Shown piece after piece: positions 1-7,837 of a stretch of DNA of 64,000 nucleotides (position 1 is the stretch's first letter; every line of letters begins with the position of its first letter). The notes under the pieces were generated by a model that did no database searches, was not told the origin of the DNA, and saw nothing but the letters and a program-made list of their open reading frames with translations. The DNA is taken from contig NZ_JAUSYQ010000002.1 of assembly GCF_030816965.1 (NCBI RefSeq), positions 8,670,001 to 8,734,000 of the forward strand, given 5' to 3'. The translations under genes and the position numbers were made by a program. This DNA is from Streptomyces canus (GTDB taxonomy: Bacteria > Actinomycetota > Actinomycetes > Streptomycetales > Streptomycetaceae).

Positions 1-103
1 GACGCGTCCACCGCTCCAACTCCGCCCGTTCCTCAGCAGACAGCAGCAACGGTTCCAGCTTCGGGCCTCGACGGGGAGCTGACGCACCAGCAGCAGAAGT
101 CAT
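1..103 (-). CDS. IS630-family transposase, N-terminus only (cut by window edge)
   Basis: The reverse strand opens with ATG at 103-101 and runs off the left edge of the window. The 34 visible residues include RRGPKLEPLLLSAEERAEL, the usual N-terminal stretch of actinobacterial IS630-family transposases just before their helix-turn-helix. The catalytic DDE domain lies outside the window, so completeness cannot be judged. It sits about 35 bp outside the left end of the next IS element. Confidence 0.6.
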   Translation of the reverse strand, partial: MTSAAGASAPRRGPKLEPLLLSAEERAELERWTR

Positions 104-238
104 ACCACTACTAACGATCAACTACTGGCGCAGGACACTAGGACTTGTCCGGGCGATCACGTGCGAAGCCAGATGATGAGGGCTGCCGCGGTGGCCGTGG
201 CGAGGTAGACATAGTCGCGCTTGATGCCCCTATGGATG

Positions 239-1342
239 TCAACCGGCGGGGACTGGTGCCGGGGCTTGCTTTCTGGCTGTGAGCAGGGCTTGGTAGATCT
301 CGCGGGCCACGTAGCGTTTGAGGCATCGGATGGCTTCGCGTCGTGTCTTGCCCTCGCTGACTCGTCGTTCCACGTAAGAACGGGTGCGGGTGTCCCATCG
401 CAAACGGGCGATGACGATGGTGTAGAGCGCTGAATTGGCCTGGCGGTCGCCGCCGCGGTTGAGTCGGCGGCGCTGGGTCTTTCCAGACGATGCTTCCACG
501 GGGCTGGCACCGCAGAGGGCGGCGAATGAGGCCTCGCTCGCCAGGCGGTCGGGGTTGTCGCCGGCCGCGGTCAGCAAGGCTGCTGCCGTGTCCGGACCGA
601 CACCGTAGAGCTCCAGGAGCTTGGGTGCGCAGGCATCGATCGCTGTGCTGATCCGTGCCGTGAGGTCGTTGATCTCCTCGGTGAGATGCAGGATTCGCTT
701 GGCCAGGAGCCGGAGCGTGTGGCGGGATGCCGCCTGCGGCCCCGTGCCGGGCGCGGGCCGCAGCTGCGAACACCGGCGGATGAGTTTGGGGTTGCTCAGC
801 CCGGCCAGTGACTCACGCAAGGCCGGCTCTGCCGCCACGAGCACGGCCTTGAGCTGGTTGATGGCCATGGACCGGGACTTGACCGCGGAGGTCTTGGCCA
901 TCTTGAACAGCCGGATTGTCTCCACCGGGCCGTCGGTCGTCTTGGCGGTGGCTGTGGCTCGGCCGGAGAGGACTGCCCGGGCGGCGGCTGCCGCATCGAT
1001 GGAGTCGGACTTGCCGTGTCGGCGTCGGGCGGCCTTGTCGGGCTGGTTGACCTCGGTGACCGTGATGCCTTCTTGGTGCAGATAGCGGGTGAGGGCGGCT
1101 CCGTAGGAGCCGGTGCACTCTACTCCGGCCTGCCGTAACAGCCCGAAAGCACGTGCCCAGGACAGCAGTTGGCGATAGCCCTCCCGGGTCGTGGGGAAGC
1201 TTCGCGTGTCCAGCAGAAAACCGGTGCTAGTGATGACCGCAGCCACGTGGACATCTTTGTGCGTGTCGACTCCGAGCAGGACCTGTTCGTGCTGATCAGT
1301 TGTGTCGTGACGTGGATGGCTCTGTTGAGTCATGCTGGGCAT
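239..1342 (-). CDS. IS110-family transposase (DEDD recombinase)
   Basis: 367 residues, full length for IS110. The N-terminal RuvC-like DEDD domain starts with LLGVDTHKDVHVAAV (about residues 23-37), giving the first catalytic Asp. GKSDSIDAAAAARA follows near residue 110. The C-terminal transposase_20 domain has LYGVGPDTAAALLTAAG and FAALCGASPVEASSG, which carries the catalytic serine expected of the family. An inner ATG four codons in (MTQQ) is an alternative start. The frame is intact, so the copy may be active. It would recombine the element ends with a target guided by an RNA from the element, as is now known for this family. Confidence 0.85.
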   Translation of the reverse strand: MPSMTQQSHPRHDTTDQHEQVLLGVDTHKDVHVAAVITSTGFLLDTRSFPTTREGYRQLLSWARAFGLLRQAGVECTGSYGAALTRYLHQEGITVTEVNQPDKAARRRHGKSDSIDAAAAARAVLSGRATATAKTTDGPVETIRLFKMAKTSAVKSRSMAINQLKAVLVAAEPALRESLAGLSNPKLIRRCSQLRPAPGTGPQAASRHTLRLLAKRILHLTEEINDLTARISTAIDACAPKLLELYGVGPDTAAALLTAAGDNPDRLASEASFAALCGASPVEASSGKTQRRRLNRGGDRQANSALYTIVIARLRWDTRTRSYVERRVSEGKTRREAIRCLKRYVAREIYQALLTARKQAPAPVPAG

Positions 1343-1573
1343 GGTCGCCTGTCTCCTGATCGCCTCGGGAAACGCCGGTGGCTGACGCCGGAACGGTGTG
1401 GCGGTCAGGACTGTGACGGTGCCTGTCGCGAAGGCCCCTATCGGGACACGCCCACCGTTTCGGTGACAGCACGCACCGCCTCAGGCAGCAGCCGGCAGAT
1501 CAAACGCAAGGCACCAGGGCCAGTCGTATCGCGGGCCAGACCACCACCCAAGGCGGCACCCCACCATCCTCAC
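1343..1573 (-). ncRNA. Candidate IS110 bridge-RNA region (transposase 5' non-coding end)
   Basis: This 231-bp stretch lies between the transposase start codon and the element end and has no gene. In IS110-group elements the structured bridge RNA that pairs with donor and target DNA is made from this position. The sequence is GC-rich with several short self-complementary stretches. The RNA itself is inferred from family knowledge and position; I did not fold it. Confidence 0.35.
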
Positions 1574-2624
1574 AGTCGTAACGGGTGGCGACGGCTCTGA
1601 ACTGCTTCAACTTCCCGATGGCCCGCTCCACCGTGTTGCGCTCCTTGTACCGGGCCTTGTCGAAGCCCGGGGGCCGTCCGCCGCGTGAACCCCGGCGCAG
1701 ACGTGCGGCCTTGTGGTCCTTCTTCTCCGGGATCACATGCCGGATGCCTCGCTTGCGGAGGTAGGCGCGGATCTTACGGTTGCTGTATGCCTTGTCGGCA
1801 CTCACGCTGTCCGGCGTGCGACGAGGCCGGCCGAGTCCCATGCGGGGAACGCGGATCTTGTCCATGACCGGCTCGAACTGGGTGCAGTCCGCCCGCTGGC
1901 CTGGCGTGACGAGCAAAGCCAGTGGGCGGCAGCGGCCCTTCCGCGGCAATGTGGATTTTGCAGGTCAGCCCGCCGCGGGAACGGCCGAGTGCTTCGCCTG
2001 CCGCACCGCCGCCTCCAGCAGGTCGCGCAGGCTCACCACCGCCGACAGATGCTGAACCGATCTTCGCGGAGCCCCTTTTGAAGAGCCCGGCAGCAACGGC
2101 GGTGGATCCTTGGGCGCGCCCGCTGCGTGCTGATGAGCACGGGCGACCGTGGAATCGACGTTGATGTTCCAGTCGATGTCGCCCTCGGCGTCGGCGGCGG
2201 CTTGGACGTGCCGCAGGAGCATCTCCCAGGTTCCGTCGGCCGACCACAGCGCGTGCCGCTTGTGGACGGTCTTCCACGGGCCGAAGCGTTCGGGCAGCTC
2301 GCGCCACTGTACGCCCGTGCTCAGCCGGTGAATGATCCCGTTGATCACCTGCCGGTGATCCCGCCACCGGCCCCACCGGTTGTTGCTGACCGGCAGCAGA
2401 GGCTCCAGCACGGCCCACTCACCGTCCGTCAGATCCCCCCGACTCATCATGACCAGAACAACGAGCTAACTGATCGAAGAGACACGCCCTAGATGTCACA
2501 GCCCGGCACTCGAACATCCCCAAGAACAACTGCCCCTTGGGAGCGTTCTTAGCAACGGATTAGGGCCTCTTGGTAGCTCGGGGTTGCGAAGCCAACCGAG
2601 ATCCAGGAGACCCTGTTGCCGCAG

Positions 2625-2770
2625 TGGTACGCGCCCGAGCCCGCCCGCTTCAACTCGCCCGCTGTGTCGTGCGATTGCCTCGCGCACGTGTACGGCAACG
2701 CGGCTGATCATCCGGACCGGGTGCGCCGGTATCCGTCGGACATGACGGACGCGGAGTGGGCGGAGGTCCG
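2625..2770 (+). pseudogene. IS5-family transposase N-terminal scrap
   Basis: The plus strand reads VSCDCLAHVYGNAADHP, then RRYPSDMTDAEWAEVR, and stops matching at about 2770. The same block opens the IS5-family element at 57.2-58.2 kb (LSCDCLAHRFGNAGD, KYPSDMSDAEWAVVR). It is therefore the first end of a related element whose remainder is missing. It is fused directly to an IS701-type scrap. Confidence 0.6.
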
Positions 2771-2771
2771 A

Positions 2772-2868
2772 ACAGGCAGCCGAGACCTGGGACCACCTCT
2801 TCACCACCATCGGGCACCACTTCGGCCGTGTCGAACCCCGCCGCCGGATGCGGGACTACGTGCGCGGG
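2772..2868 (+). pseudogene. IS701-family transposase N-terminal scrap
   Basis: About 30 residues, ETWDHLFTTIGHHFGRVEP then RRRMRDYVRG, match the N-terminal region of IS701-family transposases. The match ends where the asparaginase C-terminus begins on the other strand. No catalytic residue is present. Confidence 0.5.
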
Positions 2869-4006
2869 CGGCCGTCAGCGGCCAGGGCACGAGCGGGCCG
2901 CAGATGGCCGACGACCGCGTCACCTCCCAGGACGGGCATGCTGGCGAACTCGGCGACGGCTGCCGGAACGACGCCGCAGCGCGTCAGCGCCGCCGTGGTC
3001 ACCGGCACGCGCGCGCGGCCGGCGCCGTCCGCGATCTTCACGCGCTTCACCGCTATCCGGCGCCGTCCGCGATCTTCACCGCTATGGCCCGTCCGTCGTC
3101 AAGGGCGGCGACCTGCACGCCTTCGAAGCCGTCCTTGGTCAGCAGCCCCGGCACGGCACGCATCAGTGACGCGACATCGCGGCCCGAACCGGAGGCCATC
3201 TCGGGGTGCTCGCGCATCGCGTCGGCCACGCGCGCCTCAGCAGTGCCCGGCGCGGCCGTAGCGATTCGGGCGGCGGCGCGGGCCAGGCCGTGCAAGGAAA
3301 TCGAGAACAGCGGTGCACCGCAGCCGTCGGCCGTCACCTGGGCGATGCGCTGGCCGGTCAGTTCCTCCACCCTCTCGGCCACAGCCCGCTGCAGCGGATG
3401 CGCGGCGTCGAGATAGTCCTCCAGCGGCCAGCCACGCAGTCGCGCTGTCAGCAACATGGCTGCGTGCTTGCCGGAGCAGTGCTGCGCGATCCGGGAGGGC
3501 AGGCGCCCTTGCCGGATCCAACTCTCCCGTACGACCGGGTCGTAGGGCAGGTCCGGGAGGTTGCGCAGCGCGTCCTCACCCAGCCCGGCCAGATCCAGGA
3601 TGCGCCGGGTGCCGGCGAGATGCTGCTCCTCGCCGGAGTGGGTGGCCGCAGCCAGCGCAAGCAGCTCTCCCTCCAGTGGCAGGCCGGCCCGCACCAGGGC
3701 CGTCGCCTGGACGGGGTTGAGCGCCGAACGGGGACAGAAGGCCGCCTCGATGTCGCCGATTTGCAGCTCCACCCGCCCGTCGGCCGCCAGCACGACGACT
3801 GAGCCGTAATGGCTGCTCTCGATCACATCACCGCGGAACAGGTGGGCCACCGGCGCATGAAGGGGCTCTCGAACTACTGGTGCCTCGGCAGGAGAGCCAT
3901 CCCGCTTCGCTGATGACGTGAACACCCGAAGCATCTGTTCCGCCGGATGGCGAATTACATCTTCGGATGTGGTGAGTGTGAGCGGCTCTGGTTTCCGGGA
4001 TTTCAT
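2869..4006 (-). pseudogene. L-asparaginase II-type protein, interrupted by an in-frame duplication
   Basis: This is an AnsA/Pfam06089-type asparaginase, thought to hydrolyse L-asparagine to aspartate. It starts at ATG 4006 (MKSRKPEPL). HYGSVVVLAADGRVELQIG and CSGKHAAMLLTARLRG are family signatures. Near the C-terminus a 21-bp word recurs 39 bp away (3019 and 3058), and the spacer adds a TAG after KIADGAG. The last 60 or so residues (RARVPVTTAALTRCG to PARALAADG) remain in frame beyond the stop. A close second copy at 49.1 kb lacks this duplication, so the ancestral reading is clear. The upstream region is shared divergently with the response regulator at 4354. The truncated protein might still fold, but loss of the C-terminus makes this unlikely. 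Confidence 0.75.
3019..3078. repeat. 39-bp in-frame duplication with a stop codon
   Basis: GGCGCCGTCCGCGATCTTCA occurs at 3019 and again at 3058. The 39-bp offset keeps the reading frame of the minus-strand asparaginase gene but brings in a TAG. The homologous gene at 49.1 kb has a single copy. Confidence 0.8.
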
Positions 4007-4353
4007 GGGAAAAACACCCCTTGGGTTCTGCGGAAAGAAGGGGGGACGCTGCGCCCTCAGGTCACTCACCGAAAGACCGTGGTGTGAGTGTCGAAGGACG
4101 GCCGGCTGTCGACTGTGATGTCCCACTCAATCGATCGCGCGCAGGCGGCAACGTGCTGGTTGGTGCTCCCGTCGGCCTACTGCTCTTTTTCGTCCTCGGT
4201 GTGGAGGACAGTAGTACGCCACGTGCTTCGCGTCACTACATCTGAGGGGAACTTGAGCTAATCGTCAAACGGAATACGTCCGTGACCTTCTTTCCCCTTG
4301 ACGCGGCCCCAGGGGATCCGTGTGGATTCTTTAGTGGACCGAAAGGAGTCGGC
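4007..4353. promoter_or_regulatory. Divergent control region between asparaginase and response regulator
   Basis: The 347-bp gap separates two divergent genes and has no gene of its own. A diverged copy of the whole region lies at 25,971-26,391 before a truncated copy of the same regulator. Blocks kept in both copies include CTCGGTGTGGAGGACAGTAG (here; near-match there) and GAGGATCC or GGGGATCC before GTGGATT. GTCCTC-GGTGT-GGAGGAC forms a short hairpin or dyad. Conservation suggests control elements; no specific regulator can be named. Confidence 0.4.
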
Positions 4354-5043
4354 ATGAGACTGCTTCTCGTCGAGGACGACATTCACGTGGCTGGTGCCCT
4401 CTTGGCGCTACTGTCGCGGCACGGCTTCGAAATAGTGCATGCCTGCAACGGCAGGGAGGCGCTCCAGAGCCTGCTGGCGGACGACGCACTTCCCTTCAGT
4501 GTCATCCTGCTCGACCTCGGACTGCCCGACCAGGACGGCTACGAGGTGTGCGGCAAGATCCGCAAGCGGACCGGTACTCCGTTGATCATCGTGACGGCGC
4601 GCTCCGACGTACCGTCCCGAATACGCGGTCTCAACCTCGGAGCCGACGACTACGTGGTGAAGCCGTACAGCGTCGGGGAACTGCTCGCCCGTATCCATGC
4701 CGTGAGCCGACGCACCGTGCCCCTTGTGGGAGCGGGGCGTGGCAGGAGCGATCTACGGTTCGGGCCCGTGCACATCGACTTGCCCGCCCGCCGGGTGACC
4801 GTCGGCGGGTCAGCCGTGGAGCTGACCCTCAAGGAGTTCGAGCTGCTCGTACTGCTCACGCAGAGGCCGGGTGTTGCCTTCCGCCGGGATCAGATCATCA
4901 GCGAGGTGTGGCAGAGCAGTTGGCAGGGCACGGGTCGCACCCTGGAGGTTCATGTAGCCTCCCTGCGCACCAAGCTGGGAATCCCCGCCCTCATCGAGAC
5001 CGTGCGCGGCGTGGGCTATCGGCTCGTCGCCCCGATGCCGTAG
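4354..5043 (+). CDS. OmpR/PhoB-family response regulator, orphan
   Basis: 229 residues from ATG 4354, preceded by AAAGGAG at a good distance. The receiver domain occupies about 1-115: acidic pocket LLVEDD (residues 4-9), the phospho-acceptor in VILLDLGLPDQDGYE (about Asp52) and the conserved Lys in DDYVVKPYS. The winged-helix DNA-binding domain occupies about 130-228 (LTLKEFELLVLL, GTGRTLEVHVASLR, IETVRGVGYRL). No histidine kinase lies next to it, so its partner and targets are unknown. A fragment of a paralogue starts at 26,392. The divergent asparaginase gene may be a target, which is only inference. Confidence 0.9.
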   Translation: MRLLLVEDDIHVAGALLALLSRHGFEIVHACNGREALQSLLADDALPFSVILLDLGLPDQDGYEVCGKIRKRTGTPLIIVTARSDVPSRIRGLNLGADDYVVKPYSVGELLARIHAVSRRTVPLVGAGRGRSDLRFGPVHIDLPARRVTVGGSAVELTLKEFELLVLLTQRPGVAFRRDQIISEVWQSSWQGTGRTLEVHVASLRTKLGIPALIETVRGVGYRLVAPMP

Positions 5044-5243
5044 CCACGCTCGAGTTGGGCCCGGCGGTTTCATGTGTGCTTGGCCGGCCGGCGGCGCGGG
5101 TCGCATGTTGAGTGCGGCGACGTAGTAGATGCACGGCAGGGCTGGGATTGACGTAGGCGTGCGTGATGTCGGCGCGAAGTGCAGGCCGGACAACACGGCG
5201 AGGCTGCGCGCATCAACAGTCGCCTGGTACCGGGGCATCAGGT
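5044..5243. other. Short intergenic stretch, nothing recognised
   Basis: The 200 bp between the response regulator and the IS6 element hold no gene or clear terminator that I can see. Confidence 0.5.
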
Positions 5244-6104
5244 GGCACTGTCACGTTGGTTGATGGCGTGGGATGATCTTCGGGTTGATCATGCTGGAGG
5301 GGCCGTCCGTGGAGAGCGCACCGCCGTCGTACAGGGGGCACCGGTACCCGGTCGAGATCATCTCCCACGCGGTGTGGCTGTACCACCGCTTCCCCCTCAG
5401 TTTCCGCGAGGTCGAGGAGCTCATGCTCGAGCGCGGAGTGGTCGTCTCCTACGAGACGGTGCGGCGGTGGTGTCTGAAGTTCGGGCAGGCCTATGCCAAC
5501 GCGCTGCGCCACCGGCAACCTGGGCCCGGGGACAAGTGGCACCTGGGCGAGGTCTTCGTCAGGATCAACGGCGAACAGTGGTACCTGTGGCGGGCCGTCG
5601 ACCAGGACGGGACGGTGCTGGACATCCTCGTGCAGAACCGCCGGGACAAGGCCGCGGCCAGGCGCTTCTTCCGCAGGCTCCTGAAGAAGACCGGTGCTGT
5701 GCCGCGGGTGATCGTCACCGACAAGCTCCGCTCCTACGGCGCGGCCCACCGCGAGGTCATGCCCTCCGTGGAGCACCGCTCTCACAAGGGCCTGAACAAC
5801 CGGGCCGAGAACAGCCACCAGCCAACGAGGCAACGCGAACGCGCGATGAAGGGCTTCCGCTCCGTCGGCGCAGCCCAGCGGTTCCTGTCCGCGTTCAGCG
5901 GCATCTCACCCCACTTCCGGCCCCGCCGCCATCTGATGACCGCCGTCGACTATCGAGCCGAGATGACCGTCCGCTTCGCGATCTGGGACCAGGTCACTGG
6001 CGCCGCCGTCCAGCCCACCACGCCCTGAGCACCCGGCCGGAACCCGGCCCACCACACCCCGACGCACCGTCAGACACCCACACACCCAACAACGTGACAG
6101 CGCC
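5244..6104 (+). mobile_element. IS6-family element, copy 1 (861 bp)
   Basis: Ends are GGCACTGTCACGTTG at 5244 and the inverted GGCGCTGTCACGTTG ending at 6104. One transposase gene fills the element. No 8-bp target duplication flanks it. The same 861 bp occur at 40,746-41,606, and identity continues for nearly 700 bp past the right end. Confidence 0.85.
5273..6028 (+). CDS. IS6-family transposase with first catalytic Asp replaced by Gly
   Basis: 251 residues, close to the family norm. The N-terminal helix-turn-helix is followed by the catalytic core. The motif that should read WHLDEVFVRI reads WHLGEVFVRI (GGC instead of GAC), so the first DDE aspartate is missing. The second, VDQDGTVLDI then VIVTDKLRSY, and the glutamate region NNRAENSHQPTRQRE are present. 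The related minus-strand copy at 30.1-30.8 kb has WHLDEVFIKI. The protein is therefore predicted to be catalytically dead unless a neighbouring acidic residue substitutes. The identical change is in the copy at 40.8 kb. Confidence 0.85.
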   Translation: MIFGLIMLEGPSVESAPPSYRGHRYPVEIISHAVWLYHRFPLSFREVEELMLERGVVVSYETVRRWCLKFGQAYANALRHRQPGPGDKWHLGEVFVRINGEQWYLWRAVDQDGTVLDILVQNRRDKAAARRFFRRLLKKTGAVPRVIVTDKLRSYGAAHREVMPSVEHRSHKGLNNRAENSHQPTRQRERAMKGFRSVGAAQRFLSAFSGISPHFRPRRHLMTAVDYRAEMTVRFAIWDQVTGAAVQPTTP

Positions 6105-6914
6105 CCCCGCTGCCCCGCCCCGTGTGTTGGACGACTCTCTGTATGAGCACGAAGGTGGTGGTTGGCGACACTCGCGGTGGGCATGAGTGTTGATCTTGGT
6201 GGGCAGTCTGATCTTGCTTCGTGCGCGACGACATGGTGTGCACGAGGTGGAGGTGCGGAGTGCGGTCCACCCCCCTACCCTCACGCTCGCTCATGACCAA
6301 CATGATCCCCGACCACCAGAGCCAGGAGAGATGCCCTCCCCAACAGGTTTCTCCAGCCGCCCCCGATCGCCGAGACGCCAAGCGACACCGCGTGCATGAA
6401 GCCGACACCGTGTTCACGACGACCCCGGCGGCCTGACGGCCGCCGGGGTCGTTTCATCCCGTCCCATCGACAACCACAGCGTCGCCTTGGCGCACACCTT
6501 CAGCGTCGCTCAACACCCGTGCGCAGTGGCCGTGGTGTTCTTCACGTACGGCCCGCGGGACGCGGAGCCGGAGGTGAATGCGTAGCGGTTTGGGTATTCT
6601 CCCCCATTTGCTGCACCGAAACCAACCGACATGCTTGCCTACTGATCGAACCTGCGTGGCGCTTGGATGCCTGCAGGTACGCGGGCCCGACACGCCCCTC
6701 CGACAAAGGTTTGGATCTATGACGCTTTCCCTTCCTCTGCCTATAGCTGCCCCTGCCGACGCCTTGAGGCCGCGCGCGTGCATCGCCGCGGCAGCTGGGT
6801 GGGCTGAGGAGTGGCCGATGCCTGAGAAGAACGCTTACCGCCGGCTGCCCGCGAACTGATGAGGGTGAGCCGCTCAAATTGAGATCTTGCATTGCGATAC
6901 TCGTTGGAGGAACC
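6105..6914. other. Non-coding 0.8 kb between IS6 and the LuxR gene
   Basis: No open frame here shows a recognisable protein. The stretch holds a strong hairpin terminator (6419-6452) and the start region of the LuxR gene. The first 687 bp are duplicated at 41.6-42.3 kb. Confidence 0.5.
6419..6452. terminator. Strong GC-rich hairpin terminator
   Basis: ACGACCCCGGCGGCC, loop TGAC, then the exact complement GGCCGCCGGGGTCGT followed by TTCAT. The 15-bp perfect stem with a 4-nt loop is typical of factor-independent or hairpin-only terminators in Streptomyces. A second copy is at 41,921. Confidence 0.8.
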
Positions 6915-7529
6915 GTGAAGTCGGTGCGTGCGGCGGTGCAAGCGGTGGATCCGCTCACCAAGGCCGGTCTGGCGGCGTGCTTGGGGAGAGGTCCGCAGGT
7001 CACCGTGACGGCCATGGAGGAGGCCGAGGCCGTGGTGGTCGCGGTCAGCTCGGTCGGCGCCTCGGAGCTGGGCCTGCTACGTGGTCTGCCCGCACCGGCG
7101 GAGGCCCGTTTCGTGCTGGTTGCCGACGGCGGCTGGTACGTCGACCCGGCCGTTGTGGCAGAGCATCGGGTGCGGGCGGTGCTGTGGCGAGCCGAGGCGG
7201 AATGCGCGTCGCTGGTGCACGCGGTGCGCGCCGTGGCGGTCGGGCAGGCGTGTCTGCCCCCGCTCATCCAGGGTCGGCTGCTGGATCAGATCGAATACGT
7301 CCATCGTGAGGTCCTCAGTCCCAAGGGGTTGACCGCCTCCGGGCTCAGCTGCCGGGAGATCGACGTCCTGCGTCTGCTCTCGGAAGGAATGACCCTGTCC
7401 GAGATCGCCGTCAAGCTGAGCTACTCCGAGCGCACCATCAAGAACATCGTGTCCGCCGTCATGATCCGCTTCGGCTTGCGTAACCGGGTGCAGGCGGTGT
7501 CGTATGCCATCCGTGCCGGGCACATATGA
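6915..7529 (+). CDS. LuxR/NarL-type regulator with degenerate receiver, paralogue 1
   Basis: 204 residues from GTG 6915, preceded by TTGGAGGAACC. The N-terminal part (1-120) resembles a receiver fold but lacks a clear phosphorylation Asp; VVVAVSSVGASELGLLRGL lies where that site would be. The C-terminal helix-turn-helix at about 140-200 reads LSCREIDVLRLLSEGMTLSE then YSERTIKNIVSAVM. A close paralogue on the minus strand at 58,345-58,959 starts at the equivalent GTG, which supports this start. Targets are unknown. Confidence 0.85.
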   Translation: MKSVRAAVQAVDPLTKAGLAACLGRGPQVTVTAMEEAEAVVVAVSSVGASELGLLRGLPAPAEARFVLVADGGWYVDPAVVAEHRVRAVLWRAEAECASLVHAVRAVAVGQACLPPLIQGRLLDQIEYVHREVLSPKGLTASGLSCREIDVLRLLSEGMTLSEIAVKLSYSERTIKNIVSAVMIRFGLRNRVQAVSYAIRAGHI

Positions 7530-7581
7530 TCGGCGGCCCTGGCTCCGCCACCGCCACGGACGGTTCCCTCCGTTGTTGAAC

Positions 7582-7738
7582 CTGAGGGGGAAGCGGTGGT
7601 ACAGCCACACCGCATGGGAGATGATCTCGACCGGGTACCGGTGCCCCCTGTACGACGGCGGTGCGCTCTCCACGGACGGCCCCTCCAGCATGATCAACCC
7701 GAAGATCATCCCACGCCATCAACCAACGTGACAGTGCC
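7582..7738 (-). mobile_element. IS6-family end fragment (157 bp)
   Basis: The reverse complement of the first 157 bp of the IS6 element at 5244, from its terminal repeat through RYPVEIISHAVWLYHRFPL, then abrupt loss of identity. It marks a third site where this IS, or recombination through it, has acted. Confidence 0.8.
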
Positions 7739-7837
7739 CTCGGAGGTGTTCTTCAGCAGGACCAACGATCATGTAACGGCCTCCCGGACGCCGCATTGTC
7801 GGGGATGCTCACCGGGCAGGACTGCCGTACGGGCGGG

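Larger units (their letters stand above)
223..1573 (-). mobile_element. IS110-family insertion sequence, about 1.35 kb
   Basis: Boundaries come from the interrupted IS5 transposase: host sequence ends at 222 and resumes at 1574. The element has no terminal inverted repeats, as expected for IS110. The transposase occupies 239-1342, leaving about 16 bp on its 3' side and about 231 bp on its 5' side. That asymmetry matches the IS110 group, where the long non-coding end lies upstream of the transposase. Confidence 0.75.
157..2450 (-). pseudogene. IS5-family transposase, split by IS110 and frameshifted
   Basis: The N-terminal half reads from 2450 (MSRGDLTDGEWAVLEPLLP, first catalytic region with NVDSTVARAHQH). 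The frame changes near 2090 at an AAAAGGGG run, a possible programmed slip site in this IS group, and again near 1940, where one base too many or too few is present in a G/C run. The C-terminal part (PGQRADCTQFEPV, ERNTVERAIGKLKQFRAVA) runs to RYD at 1574, where the IS110 element begins. The last residues, KRDYVYLATATAAALIIWL, resume at 222 and stop at 157. Joining 222 to 1574 gives RYD-KRDYVYL, the normal family sequence, so the insertion point is known closely. The gene cannot make an active enzyme as it stands. Confidence 0.75.
139..2491 (-). mobile_element. IS5-family (IS427-like) element interrupted by an IS110 element
   Basis: The two ends carry imperfect inverted repeats: AGGACTTGTC near 141 and, on the reverse strand, AGGGCGTGTC near 2491, each followed a few bases in by CGATCA. 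Both ends sit in a CTAG word (138-142 and 2489-2492), the usual target of this IS group. Inside is one transposase gene on the minus strand, cut by the IS110 element at about 223-1573. The element's own length without the insert is about 1 kb. Confidence 0.7.
5244..6791. repeat. 1.55-kb segmental duplication, copy A
   Basis: The IS6 element plus the following 687 bp recur at 40,746-42,293, with no difference that I found by reading. Identity ends at CATCGCCGCGG. The block includes a strong terminator but no clear gene outside the IS. Past the breakpoint, copy A runs on into CAGCTGGGTGGGCTGAGGAG. Copy B reaches the same words only after 276 extra bases. Confidence 0.85.

Noticed and set aside
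2856..3050. A separate small gene
   Set aside because: It is the C-terminus of the asparaginase gene beyond the duplication-borne stop.
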